DNA of 60,019 nt, from the NCBI GenBank assembly GCA_964547015.1, contig CAZJKT010000004.1, forward strand, positions 1-60,019, read 5' to 3'. The notes beneath the pieces are model-generated. The model did no database searches and was not told where the DNA came from. It saw nothing but the letters and a program-made list of their open reading frames with translations. Positions 41,827 to 50,269 of this stretch are shown here, one piece after another; positions within the stretch are counted from its first letter, which is position 1, and every line of letters begins with the position of its first letter. The DNA comes from JAFGCN01 sp964547015. Lineage in GTDB: Archaea; Aenigmatarchaeota; Aenigmatarchaeia; QMZS01. A program made the translations under genes and the position numbers.

Positions 41827-42789
41827 TCACCTTACAAGAAGGAAGAGTATATAAGCAAAATACAGGATTATAAGCAGATAGCCTTCCTTTCGGTTCATTT
41901 CAAGCTTTCTCCCCTCAACTATAAACAAAAACAAGAGAATTGTTGCCGCAAAAAGAATTATCAGGTCTAAAGCCGCAAAAGCCGGTATTGCAATAGGCGT
42001 AATTACCGCGCTCACCCCCAAAACCCAGAAAATATTGAAGATGTTGCTTCCTATAACCCCGCCGATAGCAAGGTCAACATCATTTTTTAGCGCAGCCCGG
42101 ACCGAAGCCACAACTTCCGGCAGAGAGGTGCCTAATGCGATTACCGTAAGTGAGATGAAATAATCGCTCATTCCAAAAGCCCTCGCAATTGCGGTTGCCC
42201 CTTCAATTACCCAAGCCCCTCCTATATATAGCCCCAAAATCCCCGCAAAAATCAGCCCAAGTGTCTTATTCCAGCTATATTCGTTTATCTTCCTCTTTTT
42301 TTCATAGCCGCCGTTTTTTTGCGAAAGGGCAAGCTCAAAAAGATAGTATAGGAATATGGCAAAAAAAAGGATGAGGATGAGCCCCTGAAACCTGTAAATG
42401 TGCGTAAGTGAAAATCCATCCAAAAAAGAAGTTCCTGTAAACAGCAGAAGAACAGCAACCGCCAAAAGGGAGAAAGGTATCTCTTTTCTGACTGTGGATT
42501 TTTGGACCTTAAATCCTGTAATTACTGCAACAATCCCAAGCACAAGAAGCGTATTTGAGATATTGCTTCCGACAACGCTCCCAAAAGCAATATCCCCATT
42601 TCCGTTTAGGGCCGCGATTATGTTTACAACAAGTTCGGGCATGGAAGTCCCAAAAGCAATAACGGTTAGGCCAATAACAAGCGAGGATACCCCAAGCTTT
42701 TTTGCAAGTGCTGATGAGCCGTCCACAAAATAGTCCGACCCTTTTAGAAGCAAAACTACACCCACCGCAAAAAGAGCATATCCTAACAT
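41827..42789 (-). CDS. Ca2+(Na+)/H+ or Na+/Ca2+ exchanger, CaCA family (YrbG-like)
   Basis: 320 residues with about ten membrane helices in two inverted repeats. The two alpha-repeat signatures, GTSMPELVVNIIAAL with GNGDIAFGSVVGSN and GTSLPEVVASVRAAL with NDVDLAIGGVIGSN, contain the paired acidic residues that bind the cation. Archaeal NCX_Mj has this architecture and exchanges Na+ for Ca2+. It lies downstream of tRNA-Thr on the same strand, with a gap of about 60 bases. Confidence 0.9.
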   Translation of the reverse strand: MLGYALFAVGVVLLLKGSDYFVDGSSALAKKLGVSSLVIGLTVIAFGTSMPELVVNIIAALNGNGDIAFGSVVGSNISNTLLVLGIVAVITGFKVQKSTVRKEIPFSLLAVAVLLLFTGTSFLDGFSLTHIYRFQGLILILFFAIFLYYLFELALSQKNGGYEKKRKINEYSWNKTLGLIFAGILGLYIGGAWVIEGATAIARAFGMSDYFISLTVIALGTSLPEVVASVRAALKNDVDLAIGGVIGSNIFNIFWVLGVSAVITPIAIPAFAALDLIILFAATILLFLFIVEGRKLEMNRKEGYLLIILYFAYILFLLVR

Positions 42790-42869
42790 AAGCCTGCCTT
42801 CATAATTTGAACATAAAGTAAATTAGAGGGAGCCTAGATAAGTATAATTTAGCCCCAGCCGGGAGTTGA

Positions 42870-42934
42870 TTCCGGAACAGCCATAATAATACTTTTTGGC
42901 CTTAAGAGCCTTCTTTTCCTAAAAGAAAGCCTTC
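42870..42934 (-). other. tRNA-Thr intron 2 (65 nt, T-loop 54/55)
   Basis: Bulge-helix-bulge model: exon 2 CCGG pairs with intron CCGG (42872-42875), the 5' bulge is GU|G, the 3' bulge is AA|U, and an inner helix AAGGCU/GGCUGUU forms with one bulged G. Precise removal restores a canonical 7-nt T-loop. It begins GAAGGCTTT and ends TTCCGGAA. Confidence 0.8.
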
Positions 42935-42968
42935 ACCCGGGACCTCGTGCTTACCAAGCACGCACTCT

Positions 42969-43110
42969 TTGCCGGAAAATACGCCTTCGAATATTGGCCG
43001 CATAGCGACCAATCTGCGCATGTTCTTCGCTTGCGCTTGAACGGCTCATATTTTGTGAATTCTCGGTTACTTTTAGCGTATAAAACTTTTCTTCGCAAGA
43101 AAAGCCTTCT
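42969..43110 (-). other. tRNA-Thr intron 1 (142 nt, D-loop 20/21)
   Basis: Bulge-helix-bulge model: exon 1 GUCG (positions 15-18) pairs with intron CGGC (42971-42974), the 5' bulge is GU|A, the 3' bulge is AA|A, and the inner helix is GAAGG with UUUUC. Removal restores an 8-nt D-loop (AGTCGGTA). It is unusually long for a tRNA intron, but too short to encode a homing endonuclease. It shares GAAGGCTTT near its 5' end and TTCCGG near its 3' end with intron 2. Confidence 0.8.
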
Positions 43111-43144
43111 ACCGACTGAGCTACTGAGGCATAAGATAATCCGC

Positions 43145-43158
43145 ATTAATTTTTATAA
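43145..43158 (-). promoter_or_regulatory. TATA box of tRNA-Thr
   Basis: On the minus strand TTATAAAAATTAAT lies about 15-28 bases upstream of tRNA position 1 (43130), a good archaeal TATA element. It overlaps the last codons of the RNase P protein gene that ends at 43153. Confidence 0.7.
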
Positions 43159-43542
43159 CCCCTTCTGCCGATGACCCATAAGAGTTTCCTGCGTTAAGTG
43201 CTTTTTTTTGCTGGTCTTTATTGTCCCTGAAACACCAAGAGACCTAAAACAGGCGGGCTTTTCATTAATTTCGGTCACAAGGGCTAAGCTCAGCCTGATA
43301 TTCTCCACATCTTTAGGCATGCACCGCAAGACAAACCGATTTTTTTTCTCGTCGTAGAGCTCTGTAAAAATATGGAAATTTGTCTTTGCCATGCCAAGAA
43401 TTCCTATCGTGTTTAGTACTGCCTTCCGGACCGATTTTATAAGGTCTTCCAAACTGACTTTTTCATCGGAAAGCACTTCAAAAGTCACATAGCGTTTCTT
43501 TTCCCGGTATGATGACGGCAGAGTCTTAGCTTTATCTTTCAT
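43153..43542 (-). CDS. rnp2: RNase P protein component 2 (Pop5/Rpp14 family)
   Basis: 129 residues. Recognised from KKRYVTFEVLSDEKVSLEDL, then RKAVLNTIGILGMAKTNFHI and RFVLRCMPKDVENIRLSLAL, the Pop5 core that pairs with Rpp30 on the RNase P RNA catalytic domain. The C-terminal tail (GTIKTSKKKHLTQ...) is longer than the minimal fold. Its start overlaps the rnp3 stop by 4 bases, so the partners are translationally coupled. Its 3' end carries the tRNA-Thr promoter. Confidence 0.88.
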   Translation of the reverse strand: MKDKAKTLPSSYREKKRYVTFEVLSDEKVSLEDLIKSVRKAVLNTIGILGMAKTNFHIFTELYDEKKNRFVLRCMPKDVENIRLSLALVTEINEKPACFRSLGVSGTIKTSKKKHLTQETLMGHRQKGL

Positions 43543-44252
43543 AATTCATCCCCCTCAAGATATACTCCGCTTAGCGGCTGGTTTATTTTCCCTCTGTTAA
43601 TCCCTATAAGCCTTTCGGGAAGCTCGGAATTGGACACAAGCGCAGGGTAGAGCTGGGCCCCAAGAGAGCATGACAGGGCGGAAAGCTCTCGGCTTCCCCT
43701 CATCCCCCATACATCCATGGCCCCTGAATTGGCTATAAAGGGAGCTTTTGCCTTTAGGCATAGCCTTAGCACCTCTTTCATAAGATTTAGCTTTTTTATG
43801 CGAAGCCCTGCCGGAGACTCCAAAATCTCCCTGAAATTAAGCTCAATTAAAGTATTATGAGCCCTTGCCTCCCTTACGCAGACATGGTCTATCCCGCAGT
43901 CCCTCCTTCCTTTTTCAGGGTGGCAGAGCAAATCAACATAATCAGATTCGCATGCAAGCCGATTTGTCTCATAATTTCCGCCATAGACGAGGATTAGCTC
44001 AACTTTCCTTCTAAGCTCTTTTGCTTTTTTTTCTATATTATCGCCCGTGAGCATTACTCCTGAAACTATATCGATAGGGGAATTTTCCCTTAAGTCCAGA
44101 ATCTCCCCGATGTAATCTAAAAAAGCCCCGCTTTCAGAATATTTGTGGACAAGGCATATACCTGAAAGCCCCAGATTTTTCGCCCTCTTGATTATCTCTT
44201 TATTGTTCTCTCCAAAAGATATATTTAAGTCGTAAAATTTGCGCTCATTCAT
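43539..44252 (-). CDS. rnp3: RNase P protein component 3 (Rpp30)
   Basis: 237 residues, PHP-like TIM barrel. MNERKFYDLNISFGENNKEI, GICLVHKYSESG, a DLLCHPEKGRRDCGIDHV segment and IELNFREIL are characteristic of archaeal Rpp30. With Rnp2 it activates RNase P RNA for tRNA 5' maturation. The gene is first in the rnp3-rnp2 pair; a TATA-like TATTTATATTA lies upstream, next to a 14-bp tandem repeat. Confidence 0.9.
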   Translation of the reverse strand: MNERKFYDLNISFGENNKEIIKRAKNLGLSGICLVHKYSESGAFLDYIGEILDLRENSPIDIVSGVMLTGDNIEKKAKELRRKVELILVYGGNYETNRLACESDYVDLLCHPEKGRRDCGIDHVCVREARAHNTLIELNFREILESPAGLRIKKLNLMKEVLRLCLKAKAPFIANSGAMDVWGMRGSRELSALSCSLGAQLYPALVSNSELPERLIGINRGKINQPLSGVYLEGDEL

Positions 44253-44272
44253 AATTAATTAACTATTTATAT

Positions 44273-44300
44273 TAGGTATCTATCTTTAGGTATCTATCTT
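44273..44300. repeat. 14-bp perfect tandem duplication upstream of rnp3
   Basis: TAGGTATCTATCTT occurs twice in a row (44273-44286 and 44287-44300). It lies 20-50 bases upstream of the rnp3 start, just beyond its TATA-like element. Slippage duplication or regulatory, undetermined. Confidence 0.7.
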
Positions 44301-44348
44301 TGCATTTATCTTAGCGCCTATTTTTAGGTAATTGAGCCAAGCCCCGGT

Positions 44349-45335
44349 CTATATATTTGACCTTGGGGAAACTCTGATAGTCTGCGTCTTTCCTATGCGG
44401 TAGGTGTAGCTTGCTTTTGAGCTTATCTTTGCTGTATATATAGGGCGGGCATCCGTAAAGCTTATTCCGCCTGTCGGCTTGAAACTAAGGTAATATTTGT
44501 GAGGCACTTTTCCCAAAAGCCTAATCTCCTTAGAGCTGGCGATAGACTGCCCTGAACAAGCTTCAAATATATCTGAGCAGTCCTCAAATTCCATTGGGGC
44601 ATCAGAACCGCTATCCTTTTCAAATTCCAAAGTCAGATTTCCGGCGCTAATCCTGTTTATGACGCCGCCCCCCTTGTTGATTACTGAGAGAAAAACCTGA
44701 TATGTCCTCTCATTCTCAGTATCGTGGAGCAGGGGCTGCTCAAGGTTGGAAATGTCAAGGCTAAGCTCTACAGGCCCGCTTGAGGGTTTGTTTACAATAT
44801 GGGTCGGAACTTTTCCGCCCGCATTAAGGTAACCAATATAGGTTTCCCTTTCTACAAAAGATATTGTTGTCAGGCGGCTTGCTCCGTAGCTGTATATTGT
44901 CGCCACCTCAATATTGCTGTCAATTGCCATGGAGCCGATGTTATCCGGGGCGATGATGCTAAAGGCAAAAGTGCGGATTTGGCTTGGGGCAAGCTGTTGG
45001 CCTTCATAGCTGCATTCCGACCCTTCAGCGCATTTGAATATTCCCATGTCGGCAATCCCTATATAACTTAAGTCCACTTTTTCATCGGGCAGCATATTTC
45101 TTAGGGTAACTATTACATCAATCTTTGTGCCCGGCCTAAAACTTGAGGTCGCGGGGAGAACTTTTATTTCCTGAAAAGATACAATATCTATCACTTCTGC
45201 AGGCCCCTCATCTACCTGACAGTTTCCTATCACGGAGCAGTAAGGCCCGCCCGGACCGAAGTTAGGCTCAGTGCATCCGGAAAACATTATAATAATCTGC
45301 AAAAGCAGCAGGGGAATTATTGCCCTTATCCACAT
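44349..45335 (-). CDS. Predicted membrane-anchored lipoprotein, unknown function
   Basis: 328 residues. A hydrophobic signal peptide (IIPLLLLQIIIMFSG) ends at a lipobox-like FSGC with Cys21, so it is probably exported and lipid-anchored. The rest is beta-rich: SFRPGTKIDVIVTLRNMLPD and a later PVELSLDISNL segment look like Ig-fold/CARDB-type modules. Four further cysteines lie shortly after the anchor and in the middle (EDCSDIFEAC). No family name assigned. It diverges from the DUF63 gene with a 23-base gap. Confidence 0.65.
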   Translation of the reverse strand: MWIRAIIPLLLLQIIIMFSGCTEPNFGPGGPYCSVIGNCQVDEGPAEVIDIVSFQEIKVLPATSSFRPGTKIDVIVTLRNMLPDEKVDLSYIGIADMGIFKCAEGSECSYEGQQLAPSQIRTFAFSIIAPDNIGSMAIDSNIEVATIYSYGASRLTTISFVERETYIGYLNAGGKVPTHIVNKPSSGPVELSLDISNLEQPLLHDTENERTYQVFLSVINKGGGVINRISAGNLTLEFEKDSGSDAPMEFEDCSDIFEACSGQSIASSKEIRLLGKVPHKYYLSFKPTGGISFTDARPIYTAKISSKASYTYRIGKTQTIRVSPRSNI

Positions 45336-45358
45336 AAATTTACATAGTATATTTAGTA

Positions 45359-46144
45359 ATGTTACCGGGCTTCCTGCAGGAATACTTTATTAACCCTGTC
45401 CTTTACGGAGGCGGGTACAATTGGGTAAATACCTTTGTATATGCCGTCCTGCTTATAGCTCTTTCAATCCTTGTGGTTTTTCCGGCCTTAAGAAAACTGG
45501 GCGTAAAAATGGACGGGAATCTGGGGCTTGCAGTTTGCCCCTACATTCTTTTAGGCTCAATATTCAGCTCACTAAGGGATATTGAGTACTTTACCTCATG
45601 GATGTTTAAGACGCCTGCTCTTTATCTGCTTGTGTTTTCCATATTCTTTTTGGCGGTTCTTGCCTCAAAGCTCCTTGAGAAAAAGACAAAAGTTCCCTAC
45701 GAGGCGCACCTTTTCTCTATCGGGTTTGTCCTCTCCGGCCTTTTTTTCACGCAGTTAAGATTCCAAAACTATCTTGGGTTTGCCCAGGTGCTTATTCCCG
45801 CCCTGATTGTTTTTGCAGTTATTTTCTCGCCTATTTGGAAGGCAAGCCTTTGGAATAAATCGGCGGTTTTTGCCCAGTCTTTTGATGCAATAGCCACTGT
45901 TACCGCACTGGAATTCTACAGCCTTTTTTATGAACAGCATGTGGCCACAAACCTGCTATTAGGCCTCACAGGCTCTTATTGGGCATTTCTCCTTATAAAG
46001 CCCCTTCTGGCCTTTCTTTTGGTTTGGGCAGTGGACCGCGAGATTGACAATAAAAGCCTGGCAAACTTTATAAAGCTGATAGCAATAGTTCTTGGCTTTG
46101 GGCAGGGATTTAGGAATATGCTGATGATTGTGGGCTTTGGATAG
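45359..46144 (+). CDS. DUF63-family membrane protein
   Basis: 261 residues, about seven or eight membrane helices. The N-terminal LQEYFINPVLYGGGYNWVNTF and the following helix with VVFPALRKLGVKMDGNLGLA, plus SIFSSLRDIEYF, match the archaeal DUF63 family. It is an integral membrane protein of unknown function found almost only in archaea. Start 'tagtaATG' follows a TATA-like TAGTATATTTA. Confidence 0.8.
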   Translation: MLPGFLQEYFINPVLYGGGYNWVNTFVYAVLLIALSILVVFPALRKLGVKMDGNLGLAVCPYILLGSIFSSLRDIEYFTSWMFKTPALYLLVFSIFFLAVLASKLLEKKTKVPYEAHLFSIGFVLSGLFFTQLRFQNYLGFAQVLIPALIVFAVIFSPIWKASLWNKSAVFAQSFDAIATVTALEFYSLFYEQHVATNLLLGLTGSYWAFLLIKPLLAFLLVWAVDREIDNKSLANFIKLIAIVLGFGQGFRNMLMIVGFG

Positions 46145-46200
46145 ATTCAGCAAATCTTATTGAAAATCCGCTTATTATCATTTCTTTTTCCCCTATCTTT

Positions 46201-47685
46201 ATGCAAGAAATTGCCCAAAAACTGTTCCTTAACGGGAAAATGGCAACCCCTGACGCCCTGAAAATGGCTCAGGAGAATAATCTGGGGCTTGAGGCCCTCT
46301 TAAGCCTTAGCGAGGATATTATTGACGAGACCGCAATCCGGGGGATCCTTAACAAAGAATCCCCTTTGGAAAAAAGCCCGGCCGGATTGGAAAATGCCAC
46401 TAAAATAGAGCAAATCGCCCCAAAAGAGGCAATAAAAACAGAAATTTGCAGGGACAAAAAAAGGGCTTTGGCAGAGGAATATGATATTGACTTCAGGCTT
46501 GAAAACAACATAATTTCCCACAAAGAGCGAAAGTCAAAGGATTTTATAAATTATTTCAGCTCACGCTACCACTTTCTCCAAAGCCTTCTTATGAAGAGGC
46601 TAAACCCTATATCTATCTCAAACCTCCCAAAAATCAGCTCGGACTCGGTGAGCATTATAGGAATGGTAAGCGATATTCGGACAACCGGCAACGGAAATAA
46701 GATGCTTGTAGTAGAGGACCCTACAGGCTCGATTAACTGCATTGTAAACAGCTCTATTAATGAGGACCTTTTTGATGAGGCAAACAATACCCTTCTTGAT
46801 GAGGTTATAGGGCTTACCGGAATGTTTAAAAACGGGCTTTTTTTGATAAAGGAGATTTCCCGGCCGGACCTCCCGGTTGTGGGCCAGCAAAATAGGCTGG
46901 ACGTTCCCCTCAAAGCCGCATTTCTCTCAGACATTCACTTCGGAAGCGCAGAATTTCTTGAAGGGCCCTTTAATAATTTCATAAAATGGATTAATTCCCC
47001 TGCGGCAGAAGCCGTAAAATATGTATTTATCGCGGGCGACCTTTGTGACGGGATAGGCATTTACATCGGGCAGGACAAGGATTTAGCAATAACAGACGGG
47101 GAGAGGCAGTATGAAGCCCTTGCCGAAAAGCTCTCAAAAATTCCTGAAAGAATCAAGATTATTATTTCTCCGGGAAACCACGACATTATCGGAAACCATG
47201 AGCCCCAGCAGCTTCTTGATTACACTGCCCTCTCAAAACTGCCGAATGTTATTTTTGGGACAAATCCCTGTTCGGTTGTGCTCCAAAATAAGCTAAGAGT
47301 GCTTATGTATCACGGCTACTCTTATGACAGCATTATTGCGGAACTGCCAAGAATCCGGCATGACGGATATGATAAGCCCTGCCTTCCCATGATTGAAGCC
47401 CTAAAGAGGCGCCACCTCTCTCCAATCTATGGCGGCTCGCTTATCATCCCCGAACAAAGAGACTGCCTTGTAATCGACCAAGTGCCGGATATTCTCCATT
47501 CCGGGCATCTCCACACAGTCGGAGTGCAGGACTATCGCGGGGTAACTCTGGTAAATTCAGGCACATTTCAGGGAAGGACATCGTTTCAGGAGAGAATGGG
47601 GCACCACCCCCACCCCGGAATTTTTGCCTGCATGGATTTGCAGACAAGGAAAACTGAATTAGTTGATGTGAATAATCCTATATAA
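46201..47685 (+). CDS. polB: DNA polymerase D small subunit DP1 (3'-5' exonuclease)
   Basis: 494 residues. A short N-terminal helical region and linker, an OB-fold (VSIIGMVSDIRTTGNGNKM...), then the Mre11-like phosphoesterase: FLSDIHFGSAEFLEG, IAGDLCDGIG, ISPGNHDIIGNHEPQ, YHGYSYDSI and SGHLHTVG, with all metal-binding His/Asp residues present. It is the proofreading subunit of the archaeal replicative PolD. The large subunit DP2 is not in the window. Start 'tttATGC'. Confidence 0.94.
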   Translation: MQEIAQKLFLNGKMATPDALKMAQENNLGLEALLSLSEDIIDETAIRGILNKESPLEKSPAGLENATKIEQIAPKEAIKTEICRDKKRALAEEYDIDFRLENNIISHKERKSKDFINYFSSRYHFLQSLLMKRLNPISISNLPKISSDSVSIIGMVSDIRTTGNGNKMLVVEDPTGSINCIVNSSINEDLFDEANNTLLDEVIGLTGMFKNGLFLIKEISRPDLPVVGQQNRLDVPLKAAFLSDIHFGSAEFLEGPFNNFIKWINSPAAEAVKYVFIAGDLCDGIGIYIGQDKDLAITDGERQYEALAEKLSKIPERIKIIISPGNHDIIGNHEPQQLLDYTALSKLPNVIFGTNPCSVVLQNKLRVLMYHGYSYDSIIAELPRIRHDGYDKPCLPMIEALKRRHLSPIYGGSLIIPEQRDCLVIDQVPDILHSGHLHTVGVQDYRGVTLVNSGTFQGRTSFQERMGHHPHPGIFACMDLQTRKTELVDVNNPI

Positions 47686-47782
47686 TCTCAATTAAGAAGA
47701 ATAAGATAATAATATTTTAGCTAAAGGCATTACAGTTGTATTTCAGATAGCATACATTATATAAGTTATATTGTATAATTTT

Positions 47783-50200
47783 ATGAGGCTCTTAGGTCTT
47801 AGTATTTTTCTAATAATCCTGCTGAATTTCAGCCCTGCTTTTGCTGAAAATATAATCATCAATGAAATCTTCCCTTGGGGCTCGCCTGAATGGGTTGAGC
47901 TGTACAATCCTACAAACGAAACCGTAAATATATCGGGCTGGTTTTTGGACACAAACCTCAAAAAAGACGCCACCCTGCCGGAAAATTCACTTATTCTGCC
48001 CCATGGCTATTTTGTAGTGGGTGACCCGGGATGCGGAGGAGATTATGAAGAGGCAATAACAATCACTGACGGGAATGTGAATATATGGATTAGAAACAGT
48101 TTAGAGGAGGTTGTCGACGGGGCAGTTTTGGAGGGAAAATTCAGCAAGACAGACGGACTATCAATACAGAGGGCCAATTCAACCGAATGGAGGCTCTTTG
48201 CTCCAACAAAAGGGGCAGAGAACTTTCCAAGGGGGTCTGGGATTGAGATAGGAGGAATATTTGTAGAGGGCGGCATTTTTGTGAATAATTCGGCAATCAT
48301 TTCAGTTAAAATCCTAAATTTGGGGCCGAACAATTATTGGAACCAAACGGCGATTCTTGACATATTCGGACCTGAATATGATGAGGAGAGAAATTATATC
48401 GGACCCAATGCCTCGCTTTCTGCCACCCTAAACCTTTCTGCTGACAGCGAATCCGAAGCCTTATTTGAATGGGCGCCTGAGGTGGAAGGAAATTATAATT
48501 TATGCGCAGGAATTTTTGGGGAGTCGCTTTGCCAAATTTTTAACGCAAGCCTGCTGCCTGAGGATAATGAAGATATCGATAATGGAGAACCTATTGATGA
48601 ACAACTTGAGGAAGAAGGGGGGCCTACTGAGGAGGATGATAATGAAAACTTAGATGAGCTGCAAATTCAGGCCGTCATTAGCCCGACAATTGAAGGGCAG
48701 TTAATAACAGGCATTTCGTACAGTAAGCTATTTAAAATAGAGCTCCTCAACAAAAAGAAGCTGGAAGGAAACTGCAACAGGCAGGATACAATAACTGTAA
48801 GCTTCAATATTGCTGATATAGAGGGGAATATCGAGCGCTCAGAAGAATTCAGCGCGGATGTTGGATGCTCAAAAACAGCAGGCACAGGCAGCTTTATGCC
48901 AAAAAATGCGGGGGATTATGTGATTTGCGGCAGTATTATAAGCTCAACTGCAGGATTTGAAAGCGAGGCAAAATGCAAGGAGTTTTCAGTCATCAACTCA
49001 AAAGACATCCCCTGCAATCTTTCACTGAAAATTGAATCGCCGCTGATTTGGAAAAGCGGCGAGAGCTCAAAATATTCCATTTCAGTTTTGGACTCAATAG
49101 GCAACTGTTCGGGCTGCTTTGCGGGAATAGAATATTCAATTGAAAATGCCTTTGAGGAATCTCTTTCAGGCTACCCAAAGGGTTCCCAAAAATCCATTGG
49201 GCAGGAAAATATATTTTCTTTTACCCCAAAGCTTGACTGCGGAAGCGGGGTTTACAAAATAAAGGCTAAGATAGCAAATGCAACCTGCAATGACATATCA
49301 GAAGAGGGCAATTCTGCGCAATCAATTATAGGGGTTATAGGCCCAAAAAAATGCGAACCCTGCCCGGTATGCCCTAAGGAAACGGAAACCGCAATTGCCC
49401 AAGCCACAACATCCTCATCATCGGAGCTTGGAATTGAGTTTTTGTCAGCCAAAGATTTTGTTGCAAGAAATGAGGAATTCCAAACAGAGTTTAGGATTGA
49501 GAATCGAAAGAATGAGCTGATTGATTTTGAGGTATATTCGTATGTCTATACCGGAAGCAAGTGCATTACCGGAAGCTGGACCAAAAACCTTATTGAGGTT
49601 TCCCTTGATGTTGGCGAGGAAAAGGTTATTGGGCTGATAAGCCAAATCAAAAAGGATGCGGAGCCCGGAGAATATATTTTTAGGGTCAGGGCAAAATTGG
49701 ACGGAAAAAATATTGACCTTAGCAGGCCGATTATAGTAACTGAAGAAATCCTTGAATATGAGACTTCTGAGGATGAAATTCCGAAAACAGAATCTGATAC
49801 TCAGTCAAACCCTCCCGGAAGGATGGAGCTCAACATCTGGAACGACACGAAGCTGAAAATAAACCTCACCAACTGCGAAGGCTGCCGGCTTTTGATTTCA
49901 ACGCCAAGCGAGGCTTTTATCAGCAGCCAGAAATATAGGGTGTTTGATGAGCCCGGAACTTACGGAGCATTTGCCATAAAAAACGGCGATGTTTTGTTTA
50001 CGAAACACTATATTTGGGGGGGCTCTCTACCTGTTGAGGGACAAGCGCAAGAGTTCCGACAAACTTCCGCCCAAAACTCCGCAATTACCGGGGAAGTGTC
50101 TAAGGCCGGGTGGAAAGGGATGCCAAAAAATATAACTTCTGCCGCAAAATCCGCAATTGAGAAGTTAATCCGGGCAATGGAAAACTCGATTTCGAGGTAA
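47783..50200 (+). CDS. Secreted lamin-tail-domain surface protein
   Basis: 805 residues from ATG 47783; a TTG at 47771 would add four. An N-terminal signal peptide (LLGLSIFLIILLNFSPAFA) is followed by a lamin-tail domain (about 23-140: IIINEIFPWGSPEWVELYNP, GWFLDTN, LPHGYFVVGD). Then come several beta-sandwich-like modules separated by an acidic linker (about 260-290) and a CPVCPK segment. Many NxS/T sites occur. The C-terminus (AKSAIEKLIRAMENSISR) has no membrane helix or archaeosortase tail that I can recognise, so it is secreted or held non-covalently. Role probably at the cell surface; unknown. Confidence 0.75.
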   Translation: MRLLGLSIFLIILLNFSPAFAENIIINEIFPWGSPEWVELYNPTNETVNISGWFLDTNLKKDATLPENSLILPHGYFVVGDPGCGGDYEEAITITDGNVNIWIRNSLEEVVDGAVLEGKFSKTDGLSIQRANSTEWRLFAPTKGAENFPRGSGIEIGGIFVEGGIFVNNSAIISVKILNLGPNNYWNQTAILDIFGPEYDEERNYIGPNASLSATLNLSADSESEALFEWAPEVEGNYNLCAGIFGESLCQIFNASLLPEDNEDIDNGEPIDEQLEEEGGPTEEDDNENLDELQIQAVISPTIEGQLITGISYSKLFKIELLNKKKLEGNCNRQDTITVSFNIADIEGNIERSEEFSADVGCSKTAGTGSFMPKNAGDYVICGSIISSTAGFESEAKCKEFSVINSKDIPCNLSLKIESPLIWKSGESSKYSISVLDSIGNCSGCFAGIEYSIENAFEESLSGYPKGSQKSIGQENIFSFTPKLDCGSGVYKIKAKIANATCNDISEEGNSAQSIIGVIGPKKCEPCPVCPKETETAIAQATTSSSSELGIEFLSAKDFVARNEEFQTEFRIENRKNELIDFEVYSYVYTGSKCITGSWTKNLIEVSLDVGEEKVIGLISQIKKDAEPGEYIFRVRAKLDGKNIDLSRPIIVTEEILEYETSEDEIPKTESDTQSNPPGRMELNIWNDTKLKINLTNCEGCRLLISTPSEAFISSQKYRVFDEPGTYGAFAIKNGDVLFTKHYIWGGSLPVEGQAQEFRQTSAQNSAITGEVSKAGWKGMPKNITSAAKSAIEKLIRAMENSISR

Positions 50201-50269
50201 TTGCAAAATTTGTCTTGGGCTGCTTTTTGAAAGATTTATTGGGTTTGGCTTAATTTATTAAGATATTTT

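Larger units (their letters stand above)
42851..43130 (-). tRNA. tRNA-Thr(GGT) with two non-canonical introns
   Basis: Three exons (minus strand) give an exact 73-nt tRNA: exon 1 43111-43130 (positions 1-20), exon 2 42935-42968 (21-54) and exon 3 42851-42869 (55-73). Acceptor stem GCCTCAG/CTGGGGC (one G-U), D-stem GCTC/GAGT, anticodon arm CGTGC-TTGGTAA-GCACG with anticodon GGT at 42953-42955, T-stem CCGGG/CCCGG, T-loop TTCAACT. Discriminator U73 is the archaeal tRNA-Thr identity base. CCA is not encoded. Introns lie in the D loop (20/21) and the T loop (54/55), and none at 37/38. Both junctions fit bulge-helix-bulge cleavage. The unspliced gene would be missed or misjudged by scanners expecting a single anticodon-loop intron. 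Confidence 0.9.

Noticed and set aside
42919..43174. Open frames of about 75 codons on both strands over the tRNA-Thr locus
   Set aside because: They are explained by the tRNA exons and introns; the peptides have no motif and the frames cross the conserved tRNA stems.
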